DNA of 15,436 bases from assembly GCA_040757355.1 (NCBI GenBank), contig JBFLWY010000049.1, positions 1 to 15,436 on the forward strand, written 5' to 3'. The stretch comes from DTYU01 sp040757355 (GTDB taxonomy: Bacteria > Bacillota > Desulfotomaculia > Desulfotomaculales > Ammonificaceae). The notes below the pieces were generated by a model that was given only the letters and a program-made list of their open reading frames with translations, did no database searches and was not told the origin of the DNA. Positions 1 to 6,893 of this stretch are shown here, piece after piece. The first letter of the stretch is position 1, and the number at the start of each line of letters is the position of its first letter. A program made the position numbers and the translations under genes.

Positions 1-1
1 C

Positions 2-106
2 TTCGATCGTCTGGATCGGCATGCGGTGGCAAGGAGATTGAAGAAGCGGCTTGAGGCCATCGGCTTCCGGGTCGAACTGCAAGACCTGGAAAACACTGCC
101 GCTTAA
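2..106 (+). CDS. 3' end of an unidentified gene, possibly a transposase C-terminus (partial)
   Basis: An open frame enters from the left edge and ends at a TAA at 104-106, giving the last 34 residues of a protein. The tail is rich in Arg, Lys and Leu (RRLKKRLEAIGFRVEL) and ends NTAA. Tails of this kind, an amphipathic basic helix followed by a short beta strand, are seen at the C-terminus of some insertion-sequence transposases. That resemblance is from memory and is weak. No inverted repeat marking an IS end is visible in the 25 bases before cysK. The frame is open throughout and ends 25 bases before the next start, so it is probably real coding sequence; its identity is not established. Confidence 0.4.
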   Translation, partial: FDRLDRHAVARRLKKRLEAIGFRVELQDLENTAA

Positions 107-131
107 AGTCTATTTTCGGAGGAGTGCATGA

Positions 132-1061
132 ATGCTCAAAACCGACGATCCGTTGGTAATGCTTATCGGGAATACTCCCCTCGTGGCTCTTACAAAGGTC
201 GGTGCAGGACTGCCGGCACGGGTAGCGGCAAAGTGCGAATGGTTCAACCCGGGTGGGAGTTCCAAAGACCGTGCAGCCTTGTGGATGTTGACGGATGCCC
301 TCGCCAGGGGGCTCGTCCGGGAAGGCAGAACGATTGTCGAGCCGACGAGCGGGAACACCGGTATTTCGCTGGCCTGGCTCGGGGTGCGTTTCGGCCTGCG
401 GGTTATCCTCACCATGCCTGAAACGATGAGTGCCGAGCGCCGGACACTGCTAAGGGCACTCGGTGCGGAAGTGGTCTTAACGCCGGGGACCGATGGAATA
501 CCGGGTGCCGTCCGGCGTGCCCAGGAGCTTGCCGCGGAAATACCTGGGGCATTTATGCCAAACCAGTTCGCTAACCCGGCCAATCCAGAAAGCCACTACC
601 GGACCACCGGTCCGGAGATCTGGCAGGATACCGGGGGAGATGTGGATATAGTTGTCGCCGGCATAGGCACCGGCGGTACCCTGGTCGGTATAGCAAGGGC
701 TCTGAAAGAGCTTAATCCCGGAGTAAAGACGGTTGGTGTAGAACCCGCAGAATCCCCGGTCCTTTCGGGAGGCATGGCAGGAAAACACGGGATCCAGGGA
801 ATCGGGGCGGGTTTCATCCCGCAGGTGGTTGACAGGAGTCTGATTGACGAAATCCTTCCGGTGGAAACCGGTGCGGCCATGGCAACCGCCCGTTCCCTCG
901 CCGAACGAGAGGGGCTATTGACCGGCATCTCTTCAGGGGCCGCATGTTTTGCCGCTTTATCTGTCGCCGCCCGCCCGGAAAACGAAGGGAAACTGGTGGT
1001 TGCAGTCTTGCCTGACAGCGGTGAGCGGTACCTTTCAACGGGGCTATTTGACAGAGGTTAG
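132..1061 (+). CDS. cysK: Cysteine synthase (O-acetylserine sulfhydrylase), PLP-dependent
   Basis: This enzyme makes L-cysteine from O-acetylserine and sulfide in the cytoplasm, using pyridoxal phosphate. It has 309 residues, the usual size for the CysK/CysM family. The PLP-lysine motif NPGGSSKDR lies at about 39-47 (Schiff-base Lys45), the substrate loop TSGNTG at 72-77, and the phosphate-binding GIGTGGT at about 175-181. The C-terminus has the conserved DSGERYLST. The ATG at 132 is preferred because GGAGG lies 8 bases upstream; an ATG at 128 opens only a shadow frame. The TAG stop at 1059-1061 lies inside the 8-base target duplication of a MITE-like element that begins at the next base. Before insertion, the small ORF at 1462 would have followed with almost no gap, so the two may have been cotranscribed. 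The sequence alone does not separate CysK from CysM or a related beta-synthase. Confidence 0.9.
   Translation: MLKTDDPLVMLIGNTPLVALTKVGAGLPARVAAKCEWFNPGGSSKDRAALWMLTDALARGLVREGRTIVEPTSGNTGISLAWLGVRFGLRVILTMPETMSAERRTLLRALGAEVVLTPGTDGIPGAVRRAQELAAEIPGAFMPNQFANPANPESHYRTTGPEIWQDTGGDVDIVVAGIGTGGTLVGIARALKELNPGVKTVGVEPAESPVLSGGMAGKHGIQGIGAGFIPQVVDRSLIDEILPVETGAAMATARSLAEREGLLTGISSGAACFAALSVAARPENEGKLVVAVLPDSGERYLSTGLFDRG
1054..1061. repeat. Target site duplication, left copy (element A)
   Basis: GAGGTTAG immediately precedes the element end GTAACTATTC and recurs exactly at 1435-1442 just after the other end. The cysK stop codon TAG is its last three bases. Confidence 0.85.
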
Positions 1062-1434
1062 GTAACTATTCATCCTGCCACCTACCACTTACCCAGCACT
1101 CAACCAAGAGATAAAGCTACAGCCTGACAGAAAAATGGGGTTGCTTATGAGTTAGTGTTAATAATAAGGTTGAGTGCTGGGCGGCGAGAAACAAGCAGTG
1201 CGCGGAACCCAGCACTCAATTCAGCTTGGAAAGTAGCAATTGCGTAGAAACATTAAATGTTGCGAAAACCGCTTGTTTTTTGCCAGGGCCAGTTTGAGTG
1301 CTGGGGGCCGGGCCGGAGCGTACATGATTCAGAGGTCGGAAGCCGGAAGTCGGAGGTTTGCCTCTAACATCCGGCATCTGACTTCCGAAATGCGCCGTTT
1401 ATCGCTATGCCCGACGGGAAGCCTGGATAGTTAT
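1062..1434 (+). mobile_element. MITE-like non-autonomous element, copy A (373 bases)
   Basis: The non-coding element fills the gap after cysK. Its ends are inverted: the left reads GTAACTATTCATCC and the right, on the complement, ATAACTATCCAGGC. A perfect 8-base duplication (GAGGTTAG) flanks it, which fixes the boundaries. Inside are four copies of a 12-base motif: CCCAGCACTCAA at 1092-1103 and 1208-1219, and its complement at 1170-1181 and 1294-1305, which can form two hairpins or one branched structure. The right third carries CGGAAGTC / GACTTCCG arms. A second copy, inverted, lies at 10019-10436; over the first 275 bases I count only about a dozen differences. No transposase is encoded. 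GTAA-type termini with 8-base duplications are typical of the IS66 family, so mobilisation by such a transposase is a reasonable inference, not shown here. Confidence 0.85.
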
Positions 1435-1442
1435 GAGGTTAG
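1435..1442. repeat. Target site duplication, right copy (element A)
   Basis: GAGGTTAG directly follows the element end GATAGTTAT and matches 1054-1061 exactly. It is followed by TAAGAGGGG, which carries the ribosome binding site of the next small ORF. Confidence 0.85.
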
Positions 1443-1461
1443 TAAGAGGGGCTTGGTGCTC

Positions 1462-1641
1462 GTGGATGATAAGCTTTTCTTGGTAACGATTGGTTGCGGC
1501 CAACTGCCAAAAATAGTTGAAGTCACTGCGCAACACGATTTTGCTGTCTTCGGTACCCTTGACGGGCAGATCCTGTCAAACCTTATGAAGAATCTTCAAG
1601 GGAGACAAGGACTCCCGGTGTATTTTTACGAATCCGGCTGA
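1462..1641 (+). CDS. Small hypothetical protein, 59 aa
   Basis: I do not recognise this protein. The frame is open further upstream, but that part lies inside the mobile element and is not original coding sequence. A purine-rich AAGAGGGG at 1445-1452 suits a GTG start at 1462 (9 bases after GAGGGG); a GTG at 1456 is possible but too close. The product begins MDDKLFLVTIGCG and ends LPVYFYESG. It is mixed hydrophobic and charged, with one Cys and no signal peptide or membrane segment. Removing the element and one target copy places this ribosome binding site directly after the cysK stop, so it may have been the second gene of a cysK operon. The next small ORF starts about 25 bases after its stop. 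Confidence 0.45.
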   Translation: MDDKLFLVTIGCGQLPKIVEVTAQHDFAVFGTLDGQILSNLMKNLQGRQGLPVYFYESG

Positions 1642-1665
1642 ATTTTCCCTCGCAGGGTGGTTGCC

Positions 1666-1923
1666 GTGGGCAACCTCGAAAAGATGTGGCTTGATATCCC
1701 TAAAGAGTTCTCCGAAAAAGAAGAACTCGCCGTCGCTTTTCAAGAGCACTTCGGAAAACCGTGGTCTGAAGTGATGATCGGCGCGGAGAAATCCCTGTCC
1801 TATCACGCCGCTAACAATGCATACTTCGCCGTTAGCAACCTTAAACCGGTGGAAAACGTAACTCTGAGCGACTTACTTGAATCCAAAGGTAATAAGAAGC
1901 CTGTCAACATAATCGCAAGTTAA
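1666..1923 (+). CDS. Small hypothetical protein, about 85 aa
   Basis: I do not recognise this protein. The frame is open from a GTG at 1657; the GTG at 1666 is chosen because AGGGTGG lies about 5 bases before it, while 1657 and the ATG at 1684 lack such a site. The product is soluble-looking and acidic in the middle (FSEKEELAVAF), followed by a more neutral region (SYHAANNAYFAVSNL), and ends in NIIAS. No motif or membrane segment is visible. It follows the 59-aa ORF with a short gap and converges on rsgI across about 140 non-coding bases. It may be co-transcribed with the preceding small ORF. Codon use looks like ordinary coding sequence, which is the main support. Confidence 0.5.
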   Translation: MGNLEKMWLDIPKEFSEKEELAVAFQEHFGKPWSEVMIGAEKSLSYHAANNAYFAVSNLKPVENVTLSDLLESKGNKKPVNIIAS

Positions 1924-1985
1924 TCGCCTGCGATAAGCTTTGCAACATAACTTTGTCAGGCGCCGCCGTCCGGTGCTCACGTACC

Positions 1986-2035
1986 ATTTGAGAGGTGAGA
2001 TGTGGGAGGTTAAATGAAAATTCCTATACGCTCAA
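1986..2035. repeat. Possible fragment of a dispersed repeat
   Basis: The stretch AGAGGTGAGATGTGGGAGG followed by TTA and then GAAAATTCCTATACGC resembles the complement of 8582-8652, where AGAGGTGAGAGGCGGGAGG-TTA is followed further on by GAAATTCATATAGC. The first block matches with two mismatches. The shared purine-rich bias means chance is not excluded. It lies in the gap between the convergent small ORF and rsgI, where no clear terminator is visible. Confidence 0.35.
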
Positions 2036-2067
2036 GCTAAAAGAAGGTCCAATTGGTTTTCCGGTTG

Positions 2068-2904
2068 TTATTCCCGTTCTTCGCCTTCCACCGGAACCGG
2101 AGCCGCCAGAAATACCTGCGGGTCGGCGGCGGGCCCTATTCCGGGCATATCCCAGGTGCGGATCAACACTGAACCGTTGCTGCCGACCAATGCGGCAACG
2201 GTCAGTCCATGTTCCTCTTCAATTTGCTGCAGAGGGTCTTCCCGAATACTGCCATCTGAAACCATATGACCGGACCGCCTGAGTTCTTGCTGAAGTAGGT
2301 ACCTGCCGGTTGAAAGGCCGTTGCTGACCGCCCGTTGTCGGGTGTCTGAGCCGGTGCTTATCGCTACGATCTCCACTCCTCCTTGCCTTGCCGGAAAACT
2401 CTCCGCAACAAAAGAGGCCAGCGCCTCCGTACCAAGCTTCCTGTGGCTGGGCTGGGAAGTAACCGTGACGAGAACCACGCTGTTTTCGCCTTCAGACAGG
2501 TAACCCGCTGCATATGCCCGTTCGAGGAGATAACCGATGCATACGTCTACGGGTTTGCCGCGCAAATCAAGCGGGGAAAGCAGTTTGTTGCCGCTGTCAT
2601 TAAAACCGCGTTGCCCGACGACCCGCAACTGCGAGTCAAGCGCAAGTTCGATACTCGGATCGAGGTCTAGGGCAACATAAGCCCAAACCCCGGGGAAGAA
2701 CATCCGGTACACTCCGAGGCCGAAGCACAGGATACTTAAAGCGGCGGCCGCCAGCCACCATTGGACGGTCCTTCGGTCAGGTGGTTCGACCGTCACCTCG
2801 TCGCCGAGAGCATCATGCTCGCCCACGACCCCCCGGCAAAAAAGTCCGTCGTGGGTAATGATAATTCCACCGCCGTTTTTCCTTTTCAACAGCAACCCAC
2901 GCAT
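2068..2904 (-). CDS. rsgI: RsgI-type membrane anti-sigma factor
   Basis: This is the partner and inhibitor of the sigma factor encoded directly upstream. The 278-residue protein begins with a short cytoplasmic RsgI-N-like domain (about 1-45, GGGIIITHDGLFCRGVVG), then has one transmembrane helix at about 49-70 (WWLAAAALSILCFGLGVY). The extracytoplasmic part starts YVALDLDPSIELALD, the conserved beta-domain seen after the membrane helix in RsgI proteins, and includes LSTGRYLLQQEL near 200. It lacks the C-terminal carbohydrate-binding modules found on RsgI proteins of cellulolytic clostridia, so its signal is unknown. The ATG follows the sigI stop by 7 bases, with GAGGTAGG overlapping the sigI end as ribosome binding site, so the two are coupled. 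The pairing with sigI makes the call firm. Confidence 0.85.
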   Translation of the reverse strand: MRGLLLKRKNGGGIIITHDGLFCRGVVGEHDALGDEVTVEPPDRRTVQWWLAAAALSILCFGLGVYRMFFPGVWAYVALDLDPSIELALDSQLRVVGQRGFNDSGNKLLSPLDLRGKPVDVCIGYLLERAYAAGYLSEGENSVVLVTVTSQPSHRKLGTEALASFVAESFPARQGGVEIVAISTGSDTRQRAVSNGLSTGRYLLQQELRRSGHMVSDGSIREDPLQQIEEEHGLTVAALVGSNGSVLIRTWDMPGIGPAADPQVFLAAPVPVEGEERE

Positions 2905-2911
2905 GACGACC

Positions 2912-3622
2912 CTACCTCGCTCTAGGCCTGATGTAAGAATTTAGGTAAATGAACCGCTCGGGATACCGGAAAACAATCGCCAGCGCCATAAGGTACTTCC
3001 GGTTTTTTTCTATTACCTTCGGACTGAGCCCGGTTTTCGAGGCCATCTCGCGCAACGGCAGCCGCCTTTCGGGCCCGAACCGGCCGAATATTTTTTCATC
3101 CGCCGCGATTGACTGCGCCGCCCTTATGAGCGCCAGACGGCTGTCACGATGCTTCGGCGAAATAGACACCAATTCCTCCAGTGCGATCCCAAACTCCTCC
3201 AAGGCCTGTTCATAATCCTTGATCTCTTCGGCCCTGTCCTGAACTGCTTCTTCCCACAAAAAGTCTTCCCACGCCGCTGCCGCTTCCACCTGCACCATTT
3301 CCTCAGAAATCTCCCTGCCGCCGGCAATTTCCCTGTAACGGCCCTCTTGCCGGAAATAATTGGCCAGCCGGCTCTTGATAACCAGCCGGGCAAACGCCAA
3401 GAAGGGTACGCCCCGCTCCGGCTGGTACCTTGTCACAGCCTCGTCAAAAGCAATAAGACCAATGCTCAGTTCGTCGTCCAAACCCAGTTCAAGCGCCCGG
3501 CGGCAATAGGCGCTGACGACGCTGAAAACAAAACTCCGGTAAGCCTTAATCAGGGCGCCGCGTGCCTCGATGTCACCTTCTCTTGCCCGCGCAAGTAACT
3601 GCCGGAGGGTGTCTTCGTCCAT
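2912..3622 (-). CDS. sigI: RNA polymerase sigma factor SigI
   Basis: This is an alternative sigma factor of the SigI group within the sigma-70 superfamily; in Bacillus it is heat-associated and in cellulolytic clostridia it responds to extracellular polysaccharide. It has 236 residues. Residues about 25-100 form sigma region 2 (FVFSVVSAYCRR, DELSIGLIAFDEAV, GVPFLAFARLVIKSRLANYFR). The C-terminus has the SigI-specific helical domain in place of ordinary region 4 (LPLREMASKTGLSPKVIEKNRKYL, broken by no stop, ending YLNSYIRPRAR). The ATG start has AAGGAG 9 bases upstream. It heads a two-gene unit with rsgI. I could not identify a convincing self-type SigI promoter in the 117 bases before it. Confidence 0.88.
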   Translation of the reverse strand: MDEDTLRQLLARAREGDIEARGALIKAYRSFVFSVVSAYCRRALELGLDDELSIGLIAFDEAVTRYQPERGVPFLAFARLVIKSRLANYFRQEGRYREIAGGREISEEMVQVEAAAAWEDFLWEEAVQDRAEEIKDYEQALEEFGIALEELVSISPKHRDSRLALIRAAQSIAADEKIFGRFGPERRLPLREMASKTGLSPKVIEKNRKYLMALAIVFRYPERFIYLNSYIRPRAR

Positions 3623-3661
3623 GACGCAGAAGCTCCTTACTCCGAACCCTTCCTTACGAGG

Positions 3662-3687
3662 GCTTTGTTTAATAATACAAACAAAGC
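3662..3687. promoter_or_regulatory. Perfect 9-base inverted repeat upstream of sigI
   Basis: GCTTTGTTT and AAACAAAGC are perfect inverse complements separated by 8 AT-rich bases. The structure lies between the dedA stop and the sigI start, about 40 bases before sigI. It could be an operator or an RNA hairpin. There is no U-run after it on the - strand, so it is not a typical intrinsic terminator of dedA. Confidence 0.5.
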
Positions 3688-3739
3688 TCCCGCTTTGAAG
3701 GGTATTAGTTATCTAAATTATTATTTTGGTAAAAGGAGC

Positions 3740-4348
3740 CTAAACTTTAGTCCTTTTGGTCTTTTTTCGGTGCGTAAGATAAAAATAAATTGCCAGACCA
3801 AAAAGCGCGCTTGTTATAAAAATTGGTTGTAACCGTCCACTAATCTTATCCCAGTTGTTCCCGAAAAGTATTCCTAACGTGAGATAAAGGGCACTCCAGG
3901 AGACAGCGAAAAGCGTCGTCAAAGTTAGAAAAAGGCCCGGGCTCAACTGCCCGATGCCGGCAAGATACGGAGTAAGATTGCTGATCCCGGGGATAAACCT
4001 GCCAAAAATAATAAATCCCGGCGCAGAGCGGCTTAGAAAAGTACGCGCCTTATCAAGGCGTGCAGGTGTGACCTTTAGCAAGCGTCCACCGACTTTTTCG
4101 AAAACTCGTCCGCCCAATTTAGCTCCCAAAAGATAAGCCACAACTGAACCGGTGATAAAACCCAAAGCTGTCGCAACCATGGCCGCGGGAAAGACCATAT
4201 ATCCCTTTGCGACTAAAAACCCACCGATAATTACCATAATCCCGCCGGGGAAAAAAGGGACACCCAGGGCTTCAACAAAGCTGCTCAAGAGAATCCCGCC
4301 GATGCCAAAAGCAGTAAGGTAGTCGATCATGAACTCGCTCAGCGCCAA
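3740..4348 (-). CDS. DedA-family (VTT domain) inner membrane protein
   Basis: A polytopic membrane protein of 202 residues from the DedA/SNARE-associated family, whose members act in lipid flipping and envelope homeostasis. The family pattern is visible: an N-terminal amphipathic segment, the re-entrant region EALGVPFFPGGIMVIIGG, the glycine-rich FITGSVVAYLLGAKLGG, and FGRFIPGISNLTPYLAG followed by two C-terminal hydrophobic helices and a basic tail (HRKKTKRTKV). Compared with the common GRF-P-x-R pattern, the second Arg is Ser here, and the usual PGE is PGG; it may belong to a divergent subgroup. The start is TTG at 4348 with AGGTGG upstream. It overlaps the nuclease 3' end by 10 bases, so translation is probably coupled. 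Confidence 0.83.
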   Translation of the reverse strand: MALSEFMIDYLTAFGIGGILLSSFVEALGVPFFPGGIMVIIGGFLVAKGYMVFPAAMVATALGFITGSVVAYLLGAKLGGRVFEKVGGRLLKVTPARLDKARTFLSRSAPGFIIFGRFIPGISNLTPYLAGIGQLSPGLFLTLTTLFAVSWSALYLTLGILFGNNWDKISGRLQPIFITSALFGLAIYFYLTHRKKTKRTKV

Positions 4349-5130
4349 TTTCCCACCTCTTGCGGAGACCGGCTAAAGCAACTTTTGCATGCGTGATAGC
4401 CTGCCAGTACCGCATCTTTTTCGCTGTCGAACCACACCCTGTTAATAAGCGCGGGGAGGCCGGTGCAGCCGGGGCGGTGATAGACATAACTGCGGCGGTT
4501 GCCGATTACCCGTCCGGCGTTAAAATCACGTACACCCCATAAACCCCGTCCGGATTCCATCGCTTGGCGCTGCGCTGTCAATAATTCTTCGAAGTGCAGC
4601 AGGTTGGGCGGCGAGGTATACACCTGGGCATAGCCAGCCCTCAAGAGCAAGCGGTTAAAAAGGTTTTCCTCCAAATAAACATAGGCCAACAACCGTCCGT
4701 AGCGGTCCCGGGAAACGACGTCAAATTCAAGGGTTATCACCCGGTTAAGCAGCATTTGCCTGGTATAGTTTCTTGCCTTTACACCGAACAACCCGCCGGT
4801 TTGCCCCTTGCCTCCGGTCTCCGGAGCGTCGACCCCGATGAGGCGGACCTTCTCCCTTTGAAAAACCTGTACCGGGCCCTGCGGCCCGGAAATTATATAG
4901 CCCTCGCCCTTCGGCCTGACCGCCGGTCCCGGCAAAAACGCGACACTGACGGTATCCCCGTCGATTACTTCCACCACCCGCGCGGATATACCGCTACACG
5001 ACGGAGCAGGTGCTGCTTCCCGGCCGCCGGTTAACTGCCCTGTGCCAGATTGAAGCCCGCATCCGGACATTGAAAGTAATACGAAGAATACTAAGAGCCG
5101 GACAAAGCTAGAGCACCCGCGCGAAACCAC
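4339..5130 (-). CDS. Lipoprotein thermonuclease (SNase domain) with C-terminal Cys/His module
   Basis: A probable surface-anchored calcium-dependent nuclease of 263 residues. A lipoprotein signal ends in LSMSGC (lipobox, Cys24). The staphylococcal nuclease domain runs from about 50 to 200: IDGDTV carries the first metal Asp, VRLIGVDAPE the catalytic Arg, Asp and Glu, and SRDRYGRLLAYVY the second catalytic Arg; it ends at GRGLWG. A C-terminal module of about 45 residues (YVYHRPGC, then FDSEKDAVLAGYHACKSC) resembles the Cys/His pattern seen after some bacterial SNase and Ada-like domains and may bind zinc. Start GTG at 5130 has GGGGA upstream and lies inside pyk, giving a 23-base overlap. It reads on into dedA with a 10-base overlap, so pyk, nuclease and dedA form one transcription unit. 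Confidence 0.85.
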   Translation of the reverse strand: MVSRGCSSFVRLLVFFVLLSMSGCGLQSGTGQLTGGREAAPAPSCSGISARVVEVIDGDTVSVAFLPGPAVRPKGEGYIISGPQGPVQVFQREKVRLIGVDAPETGGKGQTGGLFGVKARNYTRQMLLNRVITLEFDVVSRDRYGRLLAYVYLEENLFNRLLLRAGYAQVYTSPPNLLHFEELLTAQRQAMESGRGLWGVRDFNAGRVIGNRRSYVYHRPGCTGLPALINRVWFDSEKDAVLAGYHACKSCFSRSPQEVGNWR

Positions 5131-6859
5131 TGTAAATGATTCCCCGGTGACCGTCCAGCGTAACCATCTGGCCGTCCTTCAGAACAGCAGTTGCTCCCTC
5201 TACGCCGACGATTACAGGTATCCCGAACTGCAACCCGACAATGGCCGCATGAGATGTCAGACCGCTGGTTTCCGTTACTATGCCGGCACATCGTTCCATA
5301 GCGGGGACAAACTCTTTGTCCGTTGTCGGTGTGACCATGATATCGCCGGGCTGAATCCTGGCCAGGGCTTCTCTCGATGTATGCACGACGCGCACCGTCC
5401 CGGTTACCGCTTTGGCTCCGATCCCGATCCCCCGGGCGAGTACATCTCCTACAGTATGCACCTTCAAGAGGTTGGTGGTACCGTGAACCCCGACGGGAAC
5501 ACCCGCGGTAATGACCACCAGGTCGCCGCTGTTTATGTAGCCCGCGGATATCGCTGCCTCTACGGCCTCCTGGATCATCTGGTCCGTGCTCTCGATCCTT
5601 CTTATCAGCAGCGGAAGCACGCCCCAAACAATACTTAACCGCATTGCCGCCTTGAGATGTGGAGTGACGGCCACAATCGGAGCCCGCGGACGGTACTTGG
5701 CCACCATCCTCGCAGTATATCCCGTTTGGGTTGCGGTGATGATAGCGGCAGCGCCAAGATCCTGTGCCGTAGCGCAGGTAGCAAAGCTGATTGCGTCGGT
5801 CACCGTATGTCTTGAGGATGCTTTGCGCCTGTTCAGTATTTCTCCAAAAGGCAGAGATTCCTCAGTGCGGGCGGCAATTTTTGACATAACGGCGACCGCT
5901 TCCACCGGGTAACGCCCGATAGCGGTTTCTCCGGAAAGCATGACCGCGTCGGTTCCGTCAAAGATAGCATTGGCGACATCGCTGGCCTCCGCCCGCGTAG
6001 GCCGCGTGTTGTGCACCATCGACTCAAGCATCTGTGTTGCAGTAATGACGGGTTTACCGGCTGCGTTGGCTTCCTCTATGATCCGTTTTTGTGCGAGGGG
6101 AACCTCCTCAGTCGGTATTTCCAGGCCCAGGTCTCCGCGTGCTACCATGACACCGTCAACGACTTTAAGGATGTTGCTTAAGTTTTCCAGACCCTCCCAG
6201 TTCTCAATCTTGGCAATGATTCCGATGTCGGCGTCCGCTTCCTCTAAAAGACGCCGCGCCGTAAGTACGTCCTCCGTCTTCCTGACAAAGGAGAGAGCGA
6301 TAAAGTCTACATTCTCCGCTACCGCAAACCTGATGTCGTTGATGTCCTTTTCCGTCAGTGACGGCAGGTTCACCTTTATCCCGGGCAGGTTAACCCCCTT
6401 GCGGGCTGCAACCTCGCCGCCGGTCTCCACCCGGCACAAGACGCCTTTGTCCGTAGCGTCCAGAACCCTCAAACTCACCAGGCCGTCGGCCATAAGAATA
6501 AGATTTCCCGGCCGGACATCCCTGACCAAGCCCTTGTAATTTATCGGTATGCGGCGCCTTGTACCGGCGACGTTTTCGGGGATAAGTTCAACCTCTTCCC
6601 CGGCTTCAAGCTGTAAAGGCCCGGCTTCGAATTCGCCCAGACGGATTCGCGGCCCTCGAATATCTATTAAGATACCCAGATTTTTCCCCAACCGTCCAGC
6701 GACCGAACGGAGCAAACGTATCCTCCGGCTGTGCTCTTCCTGTGTCCCGTGGGACATATTAACCCGGGCGACGTTCATCCCGGCTTTTAGCATTCCTTCG
6801 ATCACGGCAGGGTTTTCACTTGCCGGGCCGATTGTGCATACGATCTTGGTGTGCCGCAT
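5108..6859 (-). CDS. pyk: Pyruvate kinase, long form with C-terminal PEP-utilising domain
   Basis: It transfers phosphate from phosphoenolpyruvate to ADP, the last step of glycolysis. At 583 residues it is the long Bacillus/Geobacillus type. The N-terminus has TKIVCTIGPAS and MSHG; the barrel contains IIAKIENWEG (catalytic Lys), MVARGDLGLEIP and the pyruvate kinase signature ITATQMLESM; the C-terminal extra domain at about 500-583 carries the PEP-utiliser motif SGLTSHAAIVG. An in-frame ATG at 6865 directly abuts GGAGG and is too close, so the second ATG at 6859 (MRHTKIV, 6 bases after GGAGG) is taken as the start. It follows pfkA with 255 bases between, holding a nested inverted-repeat leader. 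It overlaps the nuclease by 23 bases. Confidence 0.95.
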   Translation of the reverse strand: MRHTKIVCTIGPASENPAVIEGMLKAGMNVARVNMSHGTQEEHSRRIRLLRSVAGRLGKNLGILIDIRGPRIRLGEFEAGPLQLEAGEEVELIPENVAGTRRRIPINYKGLVRDVRPGNLILMADGLVSLRVLDATDKGVLCRVETGGEVAARKGVNLPGIKVNLPSLTEKDINDIRFAVAENVDFIALSFVRKTEDVLTARRLLEEADADIGIIAKIENWEGLENLSNILKVVDGVMVARGDLGLEIPTEEVPLAQKRIIEEANAAGKPVITATQMLESMVHNTRPTRAEASDVANAIFDGTDAVMLSGETAIGRYPVEAVAVMSKIAARTEESLPFGEILNRRKASSRHTVTDAISFATCATAQDLGAAAIITATQTGYTARMVAKYRPRAPIVAVTPHLKAAMRLSIVWGVLPLLIRRIESTDQMIQEAVEAAISAGYINSGDLVVITAGVPVGVHGTTNLLKVHTVGDVLARGIGIGAKAVTGTVRVVHTSREALARIQPGDIMVTPTTDKEFVPAMERCAGIVTETSGLTSHAAIVGLQFGIPVIVGVEGATAVLKDGQMVTLDGHRGIIYSGFARVL

Positions 6860-6893
6860 CAGCATCCTCCTATAAACATGAAGTCAGAATTCA

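Noticed and set aside
128..421. 97-aa + strand ORF overlapping cysK
   Set aside because: It is a shadow frame of cysK, which has all family motifs and the better ribosome binding site spacing.
1092..1305. CIRCE-like heat-shock operator (HrcA site)
   Set aside because: The motif shares the AGCACTC / GAGTGCT half-sites of CIRCE in the right orientation, but no pair has the required 9-base spacing, the outer bases are CC/GG rather than TT/AA, and the genes are not chaperones.
1240..1641. 133-aa ORF reading through the element end
   Set aside because: Its first 74 codons lie in mobile-element DNA and the junction. A start at 1462 with its own ribosome binding site is more credible.
2014..2040. 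Eight-codon ORF after GGGAGG
   Set aside because: It has a ribosome binding site-like sequence and ATG, but it is too short and lies in purine-rich repeat-like DNA, with no support for translation.
3623..3739. SigI-type self promoter
   Set aside because: I looked for an ACCCCC-like -35 with a CGAA-like -10 at suitable spacing before sigI and found no convincing pair.
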